Source: Anomaloglossus baeobatrachus (Eukaryota > Chordata > Amphibia > Anura > Aromobatidae). Taken from it: a stretch of 64,000 bases of DNA. The position numbers and the translations under genes are program-made. The notes below the pieces were generated by a model that saw only the letters and a program-made list of their open reading frames with translations, did not search any database and had not been told where the DNA came from. The stretch spans positions 558,001-622,000 of the forward strand of contig NW_027443635.1 in the NCBI RefSeq assembly GCF_048569485.1. Reading direction: 5' to 3'. Below, in pieces: positions 13,001 to 27,069 of this stretch (within the stretch, counting starts at the first letter, position 1; every line of letters begins with the position of its first letter).

Positions 13001-15091
13001 GGGGGTTTTTACAATTTTTGGCCATTTTGAGGCGAAATTGTTCCTTTCGGGGGGTATTGCAACTTTTCGGCATTTTGAGGCGAAATTGTTCCTTTGGGGG
13101 GGTATTGCAACTTTTGGCCATTTTGAAGCGAAATTGTTCCTTTGGGGGGGTATTGCAACTTTTCGGCATTTTGAGGCGAAATTGTTCCTTTGGGGGGGTA
13201 TTGCAATTTTTTGCCATTTTGAGGCGAAATTGTTCCTTTGGGGGGGTATTGCAACTTTTGGCCATTTTGAAGCGAAATTGTTCCTTTGGGGGGGTATTGC
13301 AATTTTTTGCCATTTTGAGGCGAAATTGTTCCTTTGGGGGGTATTGCAACTTTTGGCCATTTTGAAGCGAAATTGTTCCTTTCGGGGGGGTATTGCAACT
13401 TTTCGGCATTTTGAGGCGAAATTGTTCCTTTGGGGGGGTATTGCAACTTTTGGCCATATAGAAGCGAAATTGTTCCTTTGGGGGGGTATTGCAATTTTTA
13501 ACCATTTTGAGGCGAAATTGTTCCTTTCGGGGGGTATTGCAACTTTTCAGCATTTTGAGGCGAAATTGTTCCTTTGGGGGGGTATTGCAACTTTTGGCCA
13601 TTTTGAAGCGAAATTGTTCCTTTGGGGGGTATTGCATTTTTTGCCATTTTGAAGCGAAATTGTTCCTTTGGGGGGGTATTGCAACTTTTGGCCATTTTGA
13701 AGCGAAATTGTTCCTTTGGGGGGTATTGCAATTTTTTTTTCATTTTGAGGCGAAATTGTTCCTTTGGGGGGGGGTATTGCAAATTTTGGCCATTTTGAAG
13801 CGAAATTGTTCCTTTGGGGGGGTATTGCAATTTTTTGCCATTTTGAGGCGAAATTGTTCCTTTGGGGGGTATTACAATTTTTTGCCATTTTGAGGTGAAA
13901 TTGTTCCTTTGGGGGGTATTGCAACTTTTGGCCATTTTGAAGCGAAATTGTTCCTTTGGGGGGTATTGCATTTTTTTGCCATTTTGAGGCGAAATTGTTC
14001 CTTTGGGGGGGTATTGCAACTTTTGGCCATTTTGAAGCGAAATTGTTCCTTTGGGGGGGTATTGCAATTTTTTGCCATTTTGAGGCGAAATTGTTCCTTT
14101 GGGGGGTTATTGCAACTTTTGGCCTTTTTGAGGCGAAATTGTTCCTTTGGGGGGGTATTGCAACTTTTGGCCATTTTGAAGCGAAATTGTTCCTTTGGGG
14201 GGGTATTGCAACTTTTCGGCATTTTGAGGCGAAATTGTTCCTTTGGGGGGGTATTGCAATTTTTTGCCATTTTGAGGCGAAATTGTTTCTTTGGGGGTGT
14301 ATTGCAACTTTTGGCCATTTTGAAGCGAAATTGTTCCTTTGAGGGGGTATTGCAATTTTTAACCATTTTGAGGCGAAATTGTTCCTTTGGGGGGGTATTG
14401 CAACTTTTCGGCATTTTGAGGCGAAATTGTTCCTTTGGGGGGGTATTGCAACTTTTCGGCATTTTGAGGCGAAATTGTTCCTTTGGGGGGGTATTGCAAT
14501 TTTTTGCCATTTTGAGGCGAAATTGTTTCTTTGGGGGTGTATTGCAACTTTTGGCAATTTTGAAGCGAAATTGTTCCTTTGGGGGGTGTATTGCAATTTT
14601 TAACCATTTTGAGGCGAAATTGTTCCTTTGGGGGGGTATTGCAACTTTTCGGCATTTTGAGGCGAAATTGTTCCTTTGGGGGGGTATTGCAACCTTTGGC
14701 CATTTTGAAGCGAAATTGTTCCTTTGGGGGGTGTATTGCAATTTTTAACCATTTTGAGGCGAAATTGTTCCTTTGGGGGGGTATTGCAACTTTTCGGCAT
14801 TTTGAGGCGAAATTGTTCCTTTGGGGGGGTATTGCAATTTTTTGCCATTTTGAGGCGAAATTGTTCCTTTGGGGGGGTATTGCAACTTTTGGCCATTTTG
14901 AAGCGAAATTGTTCCTTTGGGGGGGTATTGCAACTTTTCGGCATTTTGAGGCGAAATTGTTCCTTGGGGGGGTATTGCAACTTTTGGCCATTTTGAAGCG
15001 AAATTGTTCCTTTCGGGGGTGTATTGCAATTTTTAACCATTTTGAGGCGAAATTGTTCCTTTGGGGGGGTATTGCAACTTTTGGCCATTTT
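10052..15091 (+). repeat. Higher-order satellite repeat, copy 2 (about 5040 bp)
   Basis: This is the second unit of the same order. Its marker monomers lie 5041-5045 bp from the next or previous copy: TTTCGGCGGG at 10503 and 15544, and the GGTTATGCAATTTTTTGTC monomer at 7770 and 12815. The unit is longer than copy 1 by about five monomers, and the spacing between internal markers differs. Whole monomers have therefore been gained and lost within an otherwise collinear block. Confidence 0.75.
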
Positions 15092-18000
15092 AAAGTGAAA
15101 TTGTTCCTTTGGGGGGGTATTGCAATTTTTTGCCATTTTGAGGCGAAATTGTTCCTTTTGGGGGGGTATTGCAACTTTTGGCCATTTTGAAGCGAAATTG
15201 TTCCTTTGGGGGGGTATTGCAATTTTTTGCCATTTTGAGGCGAAATTGTTCCTTTGGGGGGGTATTGCAACTTTTGGCCATATTGAAGCGAAATTGTTCC
15301 TTTGGGGGGTTTTTACAATTTTTGGCCATTTTGAGGCGAAATTGTTCCTTTCGGGGACTATTGCAACTTTTCGGCATTTTGAGGCGAAATTGTTCCTTTG
15401 GGGGGGTATTGCAACTTTTGGCCATTTTGAAGCGAAATTGTTCCTTTGGGGGGGTATTGCAATTTTTTGCCATTTTGAGGTGAAATTGTTCCTTTGGGGG
15501 GGTATTGCAACTTTTGGCCATTTTGAAGCGAAATTGTTCCTTTCGGCGGGTATTGCAACTTTTCGGCATTTTGAGGCGAAATTGTTCCTTTGGGGGGGTA
15601 TTGCAACTTTTGGCCATTTTGAAGCGAAATTGTTCCTTTTGGGGGGTATTGCAACTTTTCGGCATTCTGAGGCGAAATTGTTCCTTTGGGGGGGTATTGC
15701 AATTTTTTGCCATTTTGAGGCGAAATTGTTCCTTTGGGGGGGTATTGCAACTTTTGGCCATTTTGAAGCGAAATTGTTCCTTTGGGGGGGGTATTGCAAT
15801 TTTTTGCCATTTTGAGGCGAAATTGTTCCTTTGGGGGGGTATTGCAACTTTTCGGCATTTTGAGGCGAAATTGTTCCTTTGGGGGGTATTGCAATTTTTT
15901 TTCCATTTTGAGGCGAAATTGTTCCTTTGGGGGGGTATTACAACTTTTGGCCATTTTGAAGCGAAATTGTTCCTTTCGGGGGGTATTGCAACTTTTCGGC
16001 ATTTTGAAGCGAAATTGTTCCTTTGGGGGGTATTGCAATTTTTTGCCATTTTGAGGCGAAATTGTTCCTTTGGGGGGGTATTGCAACTTTTGGCCATTTT
16101 GAAGCGAAATTGTTCCTTTTGGGGGGTATTGCAATTTTTTTTCATTTTGAGGAGAAATTGTTCCTTTGGGGGGGGTATTGCAAATTTTGGCCATTTTTAA
16201 GCGAAATTGTTCCTTTGGGGGGGTATTGCAATTTTTTGCCATTTTGAGGCGAAATTGTTCCTTTGGGGGGGTATTGCAACTTTTCGGCATTTTGAGGCGA
16301 AATTGTTCCTTTGGGGGGGTATTGCAATTTTTTGCCATTTTGAGGCGAAATTGTTCCTTTTGGGGGGGTATTGCAACTTTTGGCCATTTTGAAGCGAAAT
16401 TGTTCCTTTGGGGGGTATTGCAACTTTTGGCCATATTGAAGCGAAATTGTTCCTTTGGGGGGTTTTTACAATTTTTGGCCATTTTGAGGCGAAATTGTTC
16501 CTTTCGGGGGGTATTGCAACTTTTCGGCATTTTGAGGCGAAATTGTTCCTTTGGGGGGGTATTGCAACTTTTGGCCATTTTGAAGCGAAATTGTTCCTTT
16601 GGGGGGTATTGCAATTTTTTGCCATTTTGAGGCGAAATTGTTCCTTTGGGGGGGTATTGCAACTTTTGGCCATTTTGAAGCGAAATTGTTCCTTTGGGGG
16701 GGTATTGCAACTTTTCGGCATTTTGAGGCGAAATTGTTCCTTGGGGGGGTATTGCAACTTTTGGCCATTTTGAAGCGAAATTGTTCCTTTGGGGGGTGTA
16801 TTGCAATTTTTAACCATTTTGAGGCGAAATTGTTCCTTTGGGGGGGTATTGCAACTTTTGGCCATTTTAAAGTGAAATTGTTCCTTTCGGGGGGTATTGC
16901 AACTTTTGGCCATTTTGAAGCGAAATTGTTCCTTTGGGGGGGGTATTGCAATTTTTTGCCATTTTGAGGCGAAATTGTTCCTTTGGGGGGGTATTGCAAC
17001 TTTTGGCCATATTGAAGCGAAATTGTTTTTTTGGGGGGTTTTTACAATTTTTGGCCATTTTGAGGCGAAATTGTTCCTTTCGGGGGGTATTGCAACTTTT
17101 CGGCATTTTGAGGCGAAATTGTTCCTTTGGGGGGGTATTGCAACTTTTGGCCATTTTGAAGCGAAATTGTTCCTTTGGGGGGGTATTGCAATTTTTTGCC
17201 ATTTTGAGGCGAAATTGTTCCTTTGGGGGGGTGTTGCAACTTTTGGCCATTTTGAAGCGAAATTGTTCCTTTCGGCGGGTATTGCAACTTTTCGGCATTT
17301 TGAGGCGAAATTGTTCCTTTGGGGGGGTATTGCAACTTTTGGCCATTTTGAAGCGAAATTGTTCCTTTTGGGGGGTATTGCAACTTTTCGGCATTCTGAG
17401 GCGAAATTGTTCCTTTGGGGGGGTATTGCAATTTTTTGCCATTTTGAGGCGAAATTGTTCCTTTGGGGGGGTATTGCAACTTTTGGCCATTTTGAAGCGA
17501 AATTGTTCCTTTGGGGGGGTATTGCAATTTTTAACCATTTTGAGGCGAAATTGTTCCTTTCGGGGGGTATTGCAACTTTTCAGCATTTTGCAGCGAAATT
17601 GTTCCTTTGGGGGGGTATTGCAATTTTTTGCCATTTTGAGGCGAAATTGTTCCTTTGGGGGGGTTATGCATTTTTTTGTCATTTTGAGGCGAAATTGTTC
17701 CTTTGGGGGGGTATTGCAACTTTTGGCCATTTTGAAGCGAAATTGTTCCTTTGGGGGGGTATTGCAATTTTTTACCATTTTGAGGCGAAATTGTTCCTTT
17801 GGGGGGGTATTGCAACTTTTGGCCATATTGAAGCGAAATTGTTCCTTTGGGGGGTTTTTACAATTTTTGGCCATTTTGAGGCGAAATTGTTCCTTTCGGG
17901 GGGTATTGCAACTTTTCGGCATTTTGAGGCGAAATTGTTCCTTTGGGGGGGTATTGCAACTTTTGGCCATTTTGAAGCGAAATTGTTCCTTTGGGGGGGT

Positions 18001-18350
18001 ATTGCAACTTTTCGGCATTTTGAGGCGAAATTGTTCCTTTGGGGGGGTATTGCAATTTTTTGCCATTTTGAGGCGAAATTGTTCCTTTGGGGGGGTATTG
18101 CAACTTTTGGCCATTTTGAAGCGAAATTGTTCCTTTGGGGGGGTATTGCAATTTTTTGCCATTTTGAGGCGAAATTGTTCCTTTGGGGGGTATTGCAACT
18201 TTTGGCCATTTTGAAGCGAAATTGTTCCTTTCGGGGGGGTATTGCAACTTTTCGGCATTTTGAGGCGAAATTGTTCCTTTGGGGGGGTATTGCAACTTTT
18301 GGCCATATAGAAGCGAAATTGTTCCTTTGGGGGGGTATTGCAATTTTTAA
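15092..18350 (+). repeat. Higher-order satellite repeat, copy 3 (partial)
   Basis: This is the third, incomplete unit. The second TTTCGGCGGG marker is at 17273 (against 7284 and 12329). The GGTTATGC monomer is at 17664 (against 7770 and 12815) and here has TTTTTTTGTC in its core. The TTTTTAACC monomer near 18343 corresponds to those near 8401 and 13494. Displacement in this part is 4849-4944 bp, and the collinearity ends at about 18.35 kb. Confidence 0.7.
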
Positions 18351-20639
18351 CCATTTTGAGGCGAAATTGTTCCTTTGGGGGGGTATTGCAACTTTTGGCC
18401 ATTTTGAAGCGAAATTGTTCCTTTCGGGGGGTATTGCAACTTTTCAGCATTTTGAGGCGAAATTGTTCCTTTGGGGGGGTATTGCAATTTTTTGCCATTT
18501 TGAGGCGAAATTGTTCCTTTGGGGGGGTATTGCAACTTTTCTGCATTTTGAGGCGAAATTGTTCCTTTGGGGGGTATTGCAACTTTTGGCCATTTTGAAG
18601 CGAAATTGTTCCTTTCGGGGGGTATTGCAACTTTTCGGCATTTTGAAGCGAAATTGTTCCTTTGGGGGGTATTGCAATTTTTGCCATTTTGAGGCGAAAT
18701 TGTTCCTTTGGGGGGGTATTGCAACTTTTGGCCATTTTAAAGCGAAAATGTTCCTTTGGGGGGGTATTGCAATTTTTTTTTCATTTTGAGGCGAAATTGT
18801 TCCTTTGGGGGGTTTTTGCAAATTTTGGCCATTTTGAAGCGAAATTGTTCCTTTGGGGGGGTATTGCATTTTTTTGCCATTTTGAGGCGAAATTGTTCCT
18901 TTGGGGGGGTATTGCAACTTTTGGCCATTTTGAAGCGAAATTGTTCTTTTGGGGGGGTATAGCAATTTTTTGCCATTTTGAGGCGAAATTGTTCCTTTGG
19001 GGGGGTATTGCAACTTTTGGCCTTTTTGAGGCGAAATTGTTCCTTTGGGGGGGTATTGCAACTTTTGGCCATTTTGAAGCGAAATTGTTCCTTTGGGGGG
19101 TATTGCAACTTTTCGGCATTTTGAGGCGAAATTGTTCCTTTGGGGGGTATTGCAATTATTTGCCATTTTGAGGCGAAATTGTTTCTTTGGGGGGGTATTG
19201 CAACTTTTGGCCATTTTGAAGCGAAATTGTTCCTTTGGGGGGGTATTGCAACTTTTCGGCATTTTGAGGCGAAATTGTTCCTTGGGGGGGTATTGCAACT
19301 TTTGGCCATTTTGAAGCGAAATTGTTCCTTTGGGGGGGTATTGCAATTTTTAACCATTTTGAGGCGAAATTGTTCCTTTGGGGGGGTATTGCAATTTCTC
19401 GCCATTTTGAGGCGAAATTGTTCCTTTGGGGGGGTATTGCAACTTTTGGCCATTTTGAAGCGAAATTGTTCCTTTGGGGGGTATTGCAATTTTTTGCCAT
19501 TTTGAGGCGAAATTGTTCCTTTGGGGGGGTATTGCAACTTTTGGCCATATTGAAGTGAAATTGTTCCTTTGGGGGGTTTTTACAATTTTTGGCCATTTTG
19601 AGGCGAAATTGTTCCTTTTGGGGGGTATTGCAACTTTTCGACTTTTTGAGGCGAAATTGTTCCTTTGGGGGGGTATTGCAACTTTTGGCCATTTTGAAGC
19701 GAAATTGTTCCTTTGGGGGGGTATTGCAATTTTTTGCCATTTTAAAGCGAAATTGTTCCTTTGGGGGGGTATTGCAACTTTTGGCCATTTTGAAGCGAAA
19801 TTGTTCCTTTGGGGGGGGGGGTATTGCAACTTTTCGGCATTTTGAGGCGAAATTGTTCCTTTGGGGGGGTATTGCAATTTTTTGCCATTTTGAGGCGAAA
19901 TTGTTCCTTTGGGGGGGGTATTGCAACTTTTGGCCATTTTGAAGCGAAATTGTTCCTTTCGGCGGGTATTGCAACTTTTCGGCATTTTGAGGCGAAATTG
20001 TTCCTTTGTGGGGGTATTGCAACTTTTGGCCATTTTGAAGCGAAATTGTTCCTTTGGGGGGGTATTGCAACTTTTCGGCATTTTGAGGCGAAATTGTTCC
20101 TTTGGGGGGGTATTGCAATTTTTTGCCATTTTGAGGCGAAATTGTTCCTTTGGGGGGGTATTGCAACTTTTGGCCATTTTGAAGCGAAATTGTTCCTTTG
20201 GGGGGGTATTGCAATTTTTTGCCATTTTGAGGCGAAATTGTTCCTTTGGGGGGGTATTGCAACTTTTGGCCATTTTGAAGCGAAATTGTTCCTTTCGGGG
20301 GGGTATTGCAACTTTTCGGCATTTTGAGGCGAAATTGTTCCTTTGGGGGGGTATTGCAACTTTTGGCCATATTGAAGCGAAATTGTTCCTTTGGGGGGGT
20401 ATTGCAATTTTTAACCATTTTGAGGCGAAATTGTTCCTTTTGGGGGGGTATTGCAACTTTTGGCCATTTTGAAGCGAAATTGTTCCTTTCGGGGGGTATT
20501 GCAACTTTTCAGCATTTTGAGGCGAAATTGTTCCTTTGGGGGGGTATTGCAATTTTTTGCCATTTTGAGGCGAAATTGTTCCTTTGGGGGGGTATTGCAA
20601 CTTTTCGGCATTTTGAGGCGAAATTGTTCCTTTGGGGGG

Positions 20640-23400
20640 GTATTGCAACTTTTGGCCATTTTGAAGCGAAATTGTTCCTTTCGGGGGGTATTGCAACTTT
20701 TCGGCATTTTGAAGCGAAATTGTTCCTTTAAGGGGTATTGCAATTTTTGCCATTTTGAGGCGAAATTGTTCCTTTGGGGGGGTATTGCAACTTTTGGCCA
20801 TTTTGAAGCGAAAATGTTCCTTTGGGGGGGTATTGCAATTTTTTTTTCATTTTGAGGCGAAATTGTTCCTTTGGGGGGGGTATTGCAAATTTTGGCCATT
20901 TTGAAGCGAAATTGTTCCTTTGGGGGGGTATTGCAATTTTTTGCCATTTTGAGGTGAAATTGTTCCTTTGGGGGGGTATTGCAATTTTTTGCCATTTTGA
21001 GGTGAAATTGTTCCTTTGGGGGGGTATTGCAATTTTTTGCCATTTTGAGGTGAAATTGTTCCTTTGGGGGGGTATTGCAACTTTTCGGCATTTTGAGGCG
21101 AAATTGTTCCTTTGGGGGGTATTGCAATTTTTTTTCCATTTTGAGGCGAAATTTTTCCTTTGGGGGGGTATTGCAACTTTGGGCCATATTGAAGCGAAAT
21201 TGTTCCTGTGGGGGGTTTTTACAAATTTTGGCCATTTTGAGGCGAAATTGTTCCTTTGGGGGGGTATTGCAACTTTTGGCCATTTTGAAGCGAAATTGTT
21301 CCTTTGGGGGGGTATTGCAACTTTTGGCCATTTTGAAGCGAAATTGTTCCTTTCGGGGGGTATTGCAACTTTTTGGCATTTTGAGGCGAAATTGTTCCTT
21401 TGGGGGGGTATTGCAACTTTTGGCCATTTTGAAGCGAAATTGTTCCTTTGGGGGGGTATTGGAACTTTTCGGCATTTTGAGGCGAAATTGTTCCTTTGGG
21501 GGGGTATTGCAATTTTTTGCCATTTTGAGGCGAAATTGTTCCTTTGGGGGGTATTGCAACTTTTCGGCATTTTGAGGCGAAATTGTTCCTTTGGGGGGGT
21601 ATTGCAATTTTTTGCCATTTTGAGGCGAAATTGTTCCTTTGGGGGGGTATTGCAACTTTTGGCCATTTTGAAGCGAAATTGTTCCTTTGGGGGGGTATTG
21701 CAATTTTTTGCCATTTTGAGGCGAAACTGTTCCTTTGGGGGGGTATTGCAACTTTTGGCCATATTGAAGCGAAATTATTCCTTTGGGGGGGTATTGCAAC
21801 TTTTCGGCATTTTGAGGCGAAATTGTTCCTTTGGGGGGTATTGCAATTTTTTTTCCATTTTGAGGCGAAATTGTTCCTTTGGGGGGGTATTGCAACTTTT
21901 GGCCATTTTGAAGCGAAATTGTTCCTTTGGGGGGTTTTTACAATTTTTGGCCATTTTGAGGCGAAATTGTTCCTTTCGGGGGGTATTGCAACTTTTCGGC
22001 ATTTTGAGGCGAAATTGTTCCTTTGGGGGGGTATTGCAACTTTTGGCCATTTTGAAGCGAAATTGTTCCTTTGGGGGGGTATTGCAATTTTTTGCCATTT
22101 TGAGGCGAAATTGTTCCTTTGGGGGGGTATTGCAACTTTTGGCAATTTTGAAGCGAAATTGTTCCTTTGGGGGGGGGTATTGCAACTTTTCGGCATTTTG
22201 AGGCGAAATTGTTCCTTTGGGGGGGTATTGCAATTTTTTGCCATTTTGAGGCGAAATTGTTCCTTTGGGGGGGTATTGCAACTTTTGGCCATTTTGAAGC
22301 GAAATTGTTCCTTTCGGCGGGTATTGCAACTTTTCGGCATTTTGAGGCGAAATTGTTCCTTTGGGGGGGTATTGCAACTTTTCGGCATTTTGAGGCGAAA
22401 TTGTTCCTTTGGGGGGGTATTGCAATTTTTTGCCATTTTGAGGCGAAATTGTTCCTTTGGGGGGGTATTGCAATTTTTTGCCATTTTGAGGCGAAATTGT
22501 TCCTTTGGGGGGGTATTGCAACTTTTAACCATTTTGAAGCGAAATTGTTCCTTTGGGGGGGTATTGCAATTTTTTTTTCATTTTGAGGCGAAATTGTTCC
22601 TCTGGGGGGTATTGCAAATTTTGGCCATTTTGAAGCGAAATTGTTCCTTTGGGGGGTATTGCATTTTTTTGCCATTTTGAAGCGAAATTGTTCCTTTGGG
22701 GGGGTATTGCAATTTTTTGCCATTTTGAGGCGAAATTGTTCCTTTGGGGGGGTATTGCAACTTTTGGCCATTTTGAAGCGAAATTGTTCCTTTGGGGGGG
22801 TATTGCAATTTTTTGCCATTTTGAGGCGAAATTGTTCCTTTGGGGGGGTATTGCAACTTTTGGCAATTTTGAAGCGAAATTGTTCCTTTGGGGGGGGGTA
22901 TTGCAACTTTTCGGCATTTTGAGGCGAAATTGTTCCTTTGGGGGGGTATTGCAATTTTTTGCCATTTTGAGGCGAAATTGTTCCTTTGGGGGGGTATTGC
23001 AACTTTTGGCCATTTTGAAGCGAAATTGTTCCTTTCGGCGGGTATTGCAACTTTTCGGCATTTTGAGGCGAAATTGTTCCTTTGGGGGGGTATTGCAACT
23101 TTTCGGCATTTTGAGGCGAAATTGTTCATTGGGGGGTATTGCAATTTTTTGCCATTTTGAGGCGAAATTGTTCCTTTGGGGGGGTATTGCAACTTTTGGC
23201 CATTTTGAAGCGAAATTGTTCCTTTCGGGGGGTATTGCAACTTTTCGGCATTTTGAAGCGAAATTGTTCCTTTAAGGGGTATTGCAATTTTTGCCATTTT
23301 GAGGCGAAATTGTTCCTTTGGGGGGGTATTGCAACTTTTGGCCATTTTGAAGCGAAAATGTTCCTTTGGGGGGGTATTGCAATTTTTTTTTCATTTTGAG
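20640..23400 (+). repeat. Direct repeat of a satellite block, displacement 2545 bp
   Basis: The stretch around 20640-20855 recurs at about 23185-23400. The diagnostic monomer has the unusual spacer TTTAAGGGGTATTGC and a short core lacking one T. It is followed by an ATTTTGAAGCGAAAATG monomer and then one with a TTTTTTTTTC core. The shared order and shared rare variants show a copied block, not chance similarity between monomers. Confidence 0.7.
22010..23126 (+). repeat. Direct repeat of a satellite block, displacement 721 bp (15 monomers)
   Basis: About 395 bp starting near 22010 recurs from near 22731. Both copies carry the rare GGCAATTTTGAAGCG monomer (at 22142 and 22863) followed by an unusually long G run, and then the TTTCGGCGGG spacer. 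A related third copy lies around 25020-25385, with GGCAATTTT near 25114 and a run of 12 G after it. Confidence 0.75.
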
Positions 23401-25873
23401 GCGAAATTGTTCCTTTGGGGGGGTATTGCAACTTTTCGGCATTTTGAGGCGAAATTGTTCCTTTGGGGGGGTATTGCAATTTTTTGCCATTTTGAGGCGA
23501 AATTGTTCCTTTGGGGGGGTATTGCAATTTTTTGCCATTTTGAGGCGAAATTGTTCCTTTGGGGGGGTATTGCAACTTTTAACCATTTTGAAGCGAAATT
23601 GTTCCTTTGGGGGGGTATTGCAATTTTTTTTTCATTTTGAGGCGAAATTGTTCCTCTGGGGGGTATTGCAAATTTTGGCCATTTTGAAGCGAAATTGTTC
23701 CTTTGGGGGGTATTGCATTTTTTTGCCATTTTGAAGCGAAATTGTTCCTTTGGGGGGGTATTGCAATTTTTTGCCATTTTGAGGCGAAATTGTTCCTTTG
23801 GGGGGGTATTGCAACTTTTGGCCTTTTTGAGGCGAAATTGTTCCTTTGGGGGGGTATTGCAACTTTTGGCCATTTTGAAGCGAAATTGCTCCTTTGGGGG
23901 GGTATTGCAACTTTTCGGCATTTTGAGGCGAAATTGTTCCTTTGGGGGGGTATCGCAATTTTTTGCCATTTTGAGGCGAAATTGTTCCTTTGGGGGGGTA
24001 TTGCAACTTTTGGCCATTTTGAAGCGAAATTGTTCATTGGGGGGTATTGCAATTTTTTGCCATTTTGAGGCGAAATTGTTCCTTTGGGGGGGTATTGCAA
24101 CTTTTGGCCATATTGAAGCGAAATTGTTCCTGTGGGGGGTTTTTACAAATTTTGGCCATTTTGAGGCGAAATTGTTCCTTTGGGGGGGTATTGCAACTTT
24201 TGGCCATTTTGAAGCGAAATTGTTCCTTTGGGGGGGTATTGCAACTTTTGGCCATTTTGAAGCGAAATTGTTCCTTTCGGGGGGTATTGCAACTTTTTGG
24301 CATTTTGAGGCGAAATTGTTCCTTTGAGGGGGTATTGCAACTTTTGGCCATTTTGAAGCGAAATTGTTCCTTTGGGGGGGTATTGGAACTTTTCGGCATT
24401 TTGAGGCGAAATTGTTCCTTTGGGGGGGTGTTGCAATTTTTTGCCATTTTTAGGCGAAATTGTTCCTTTGGGGGGGTATTGCAACTTTTCGGCATTTTGA
24501 GGCGAAATTGTTCCTTTGGGGGGGTATTGCAATTTTTTGCCATTTTGAGGCGAAATTGTTCCTTTGGGGGGGTATTGCAACTTTTGGCCATTTTGAAGCG
24601 AAATTGTTCCTTTGGGGGGGTATTGCAATTTTTTGCCATTTTGAGGTGAAATTGTTCCTTTGGGGGGGTATTGCAACTTTTGGCCATATTGAAGCGAAAT
24701 TGTTCCTTTGGGGGGGTATTGCAATTTTTTGCCATTTTGAGGTGAAATTGTTCCTTTGGGGGGGTATTGCAACTTTTCGGCATTTTGAGGCGAAATTGTT
24801 CCTTTGGGGGGTATTGCAATTTTTTTTCCATTTTGAGGCGAAATTGTTCCTTTGGGGGGGTATTGCAACTTTTGGCCATTTTGAAGCGAAATTGTTCCTT
24901 TGGGGGGTTTTTACAATTTTTGGCCATTTTGAGGCGAAATTGTTCCTTTCGGGGGGTATTGCAACTTTTCGGCATTTTGAGGCGAAATTGTTTCTTTGGG
25001 GGGGTATTGCAACTTTTGGCCATTTTGAAGCGAAATTGTTCCTTTGGGGGGGTATTGCAATTTTTTGCCATTTTGAGGCGAAATTGTTCCTTTGGGGGGC
25101 TATTGCAACTTTTGGCAATTTTGAAGCGAAATTGTTCCTTTGGGGGGGGGGGGTATTGCAACTTTTCGGCATTTTGAGGCGAAATTGTTCCTTTGGGGGG
25201 GTATTGCAATTTTTTGCCATTTTGAGGCGAAATTGTTCCTTTGGGGGGGTATTGCAACTTTTGGCCATTTTGAAGCGAAATTGTTCCTTTCGGCGGGTAT
25301 TGCAACTTTTCGGCATTTTGAGGCGAAATTGTTCCTTTGGGGGGGTATTGCAACTTTTCGGCATTTTGAGGCGAAATTGTTCCTTTGGGGGGGTATTGCA
25401 ATTTTTTGCCATTTTGAGGCGAAATTGTTCCTTTGGGGGGGTATTGCAATTTTTGGCTATTTTGAAGCGAAATTGTTCCTTTGGGGGGGTATTGCAATTT
25501 TTTGCCATTTTGAGGCGAAATTGTTCCTTTGGGGGGGTATTGCAACTTTTGGCCATTTTGAAGCGAAATTGTTCCTTTCGGGGGGGTATTGCAACTTTTC
25601 GGCATTTTGAGGCGAAATTGTTCCTTTGGGGGGGTATTGCAACTTTTGGCCATTTTGAAGCGAAATTGTTCCTTTCGGGGGGTATTGCAACTTTTCAGCA
25701 TTTTGAGGCGAAATTGTTCCTTTGGGGGGGTATTGCAATTTTTTGCCATTTTGAGGCGAAATTGTTCCTTTGGGGAGGTATTGCAACTTTTCGGCATTTT
25801 GAGGCGAAATTGTTCCTTTGGGGGGGTATTGCAACTTTTGGCCATATTGAAGCGAAATTGTTCCTTTGGGGGG

Positions 25874-27069
25874 GTATTGCAATTTTTAACCATTTTGAGG
25901 CGAAATTGTTCCTTTGGGGGGGGTATTGCAACTTTTGGCCATTTTGAAGCGAAATTGTTCCTTTGGGGGGGTATTGCAACTTTTCGGCATTTTGAGGCGA
26001 AATTGTTCCTTTGGGGGGGTATTGCAATTTTTTGCCATTTTGAGGCGAAATTGTTCCTTTGGGGGGGTATTGCAATTTTTTGCCATTTTGAGGCGAAATT
26101 GTTCCTTTGGGGGGGTATTGCAACTTTTGGCCATATTAAAGCGAAATTGTTCCTTTGGGGGGATTTTACAATTTTTGGCCATTTTGAGGCGAAATTGTTC
26201 CTTTCGGGGGGTATTGCAACTTTTTCGGCATTTTGAGGCGAAATTGTTCCTTTGGGGGGGTATTGCAACTTTTTGCCATTTTGAAGCGAAATTGTTCCTT
26301 TGGGGGGGTATTGCAACTTTTCGGCATTTTGAGGCGAAATTGTTCCTTTGGGGGGGTATTGCAATTTTTTGCCATTTTGAGGCGAAATTGTTCCTTTGGG
26401 GGGGTATTGCAACTTTTCGGCATTTTGAGGCGAAATTGTTCCTTTGGGGGGGTATTGCAACTTTTGGCCATTTTGAAGCGAACTTGTTCCTTTGGGGGGG
26501 TTTGCAACTTTTCGGCATTTTGAGGCGAAATTGTTCCTTTGGGGGGGTATTGCAATTTTTTGCCATTTTGAGGCGAAATTATTCCTTTGGGGGGGTATTG
26601 CAACTTTTGGCCATTTTGAAGCGAAATTGTTCCTTTGGGGGGGTATTGCAATTTTTAACCATTTTGAGGCGAAATTGTTCCTTTGGGGGGGGTATTGCAA
26701 CTTTTGGCCATTTTGAAGCGAAATTGTTCCTTTGGGGGGGTATTGCAACTTTTCGGCATTTTGAGGCGAAATTGTTCCTTTGGGGGGGTATTGCAATTTT
26801 TTGCCATTTTGAGGCGAAATTGTTCCTTTGGGGGGGTATTGCAATTTTTTGCCATTTTGAGGCGAAATTGTTCCTTTGGGGGGGTATTGCAACTTTTGGC
26901 CATATTAAAGCGAAATTGTTCCTTTGGGGGGATTTTACAATTTTTGGCCATTTTGAGGCGAAATTGTTCCTTTCGGGGGGTATTGCAACTTTTTCGGCAT
27001 TTTGAGGCGAAATTGTTCCTTTGGGGGGGTATTGCAACTTTTTGCCATTTTGAAGCGAAATTGTTCCTT
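25874..27069 (+). repeat. Direct repeat of a satellite block, displacement 769 bp (16 monomers)
   Basis: About 427 bp beginning with a TTTTTAACC monomer at 25874 recurs at 26643. Shared rare variants are CCATATTAAAGCG, the spacer GGGGGGATTTTACAATT, and a core with an extra T (CTTTTTCGGC). The intervening 343 bp is not part of the repeat. Confidence 0.8.
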
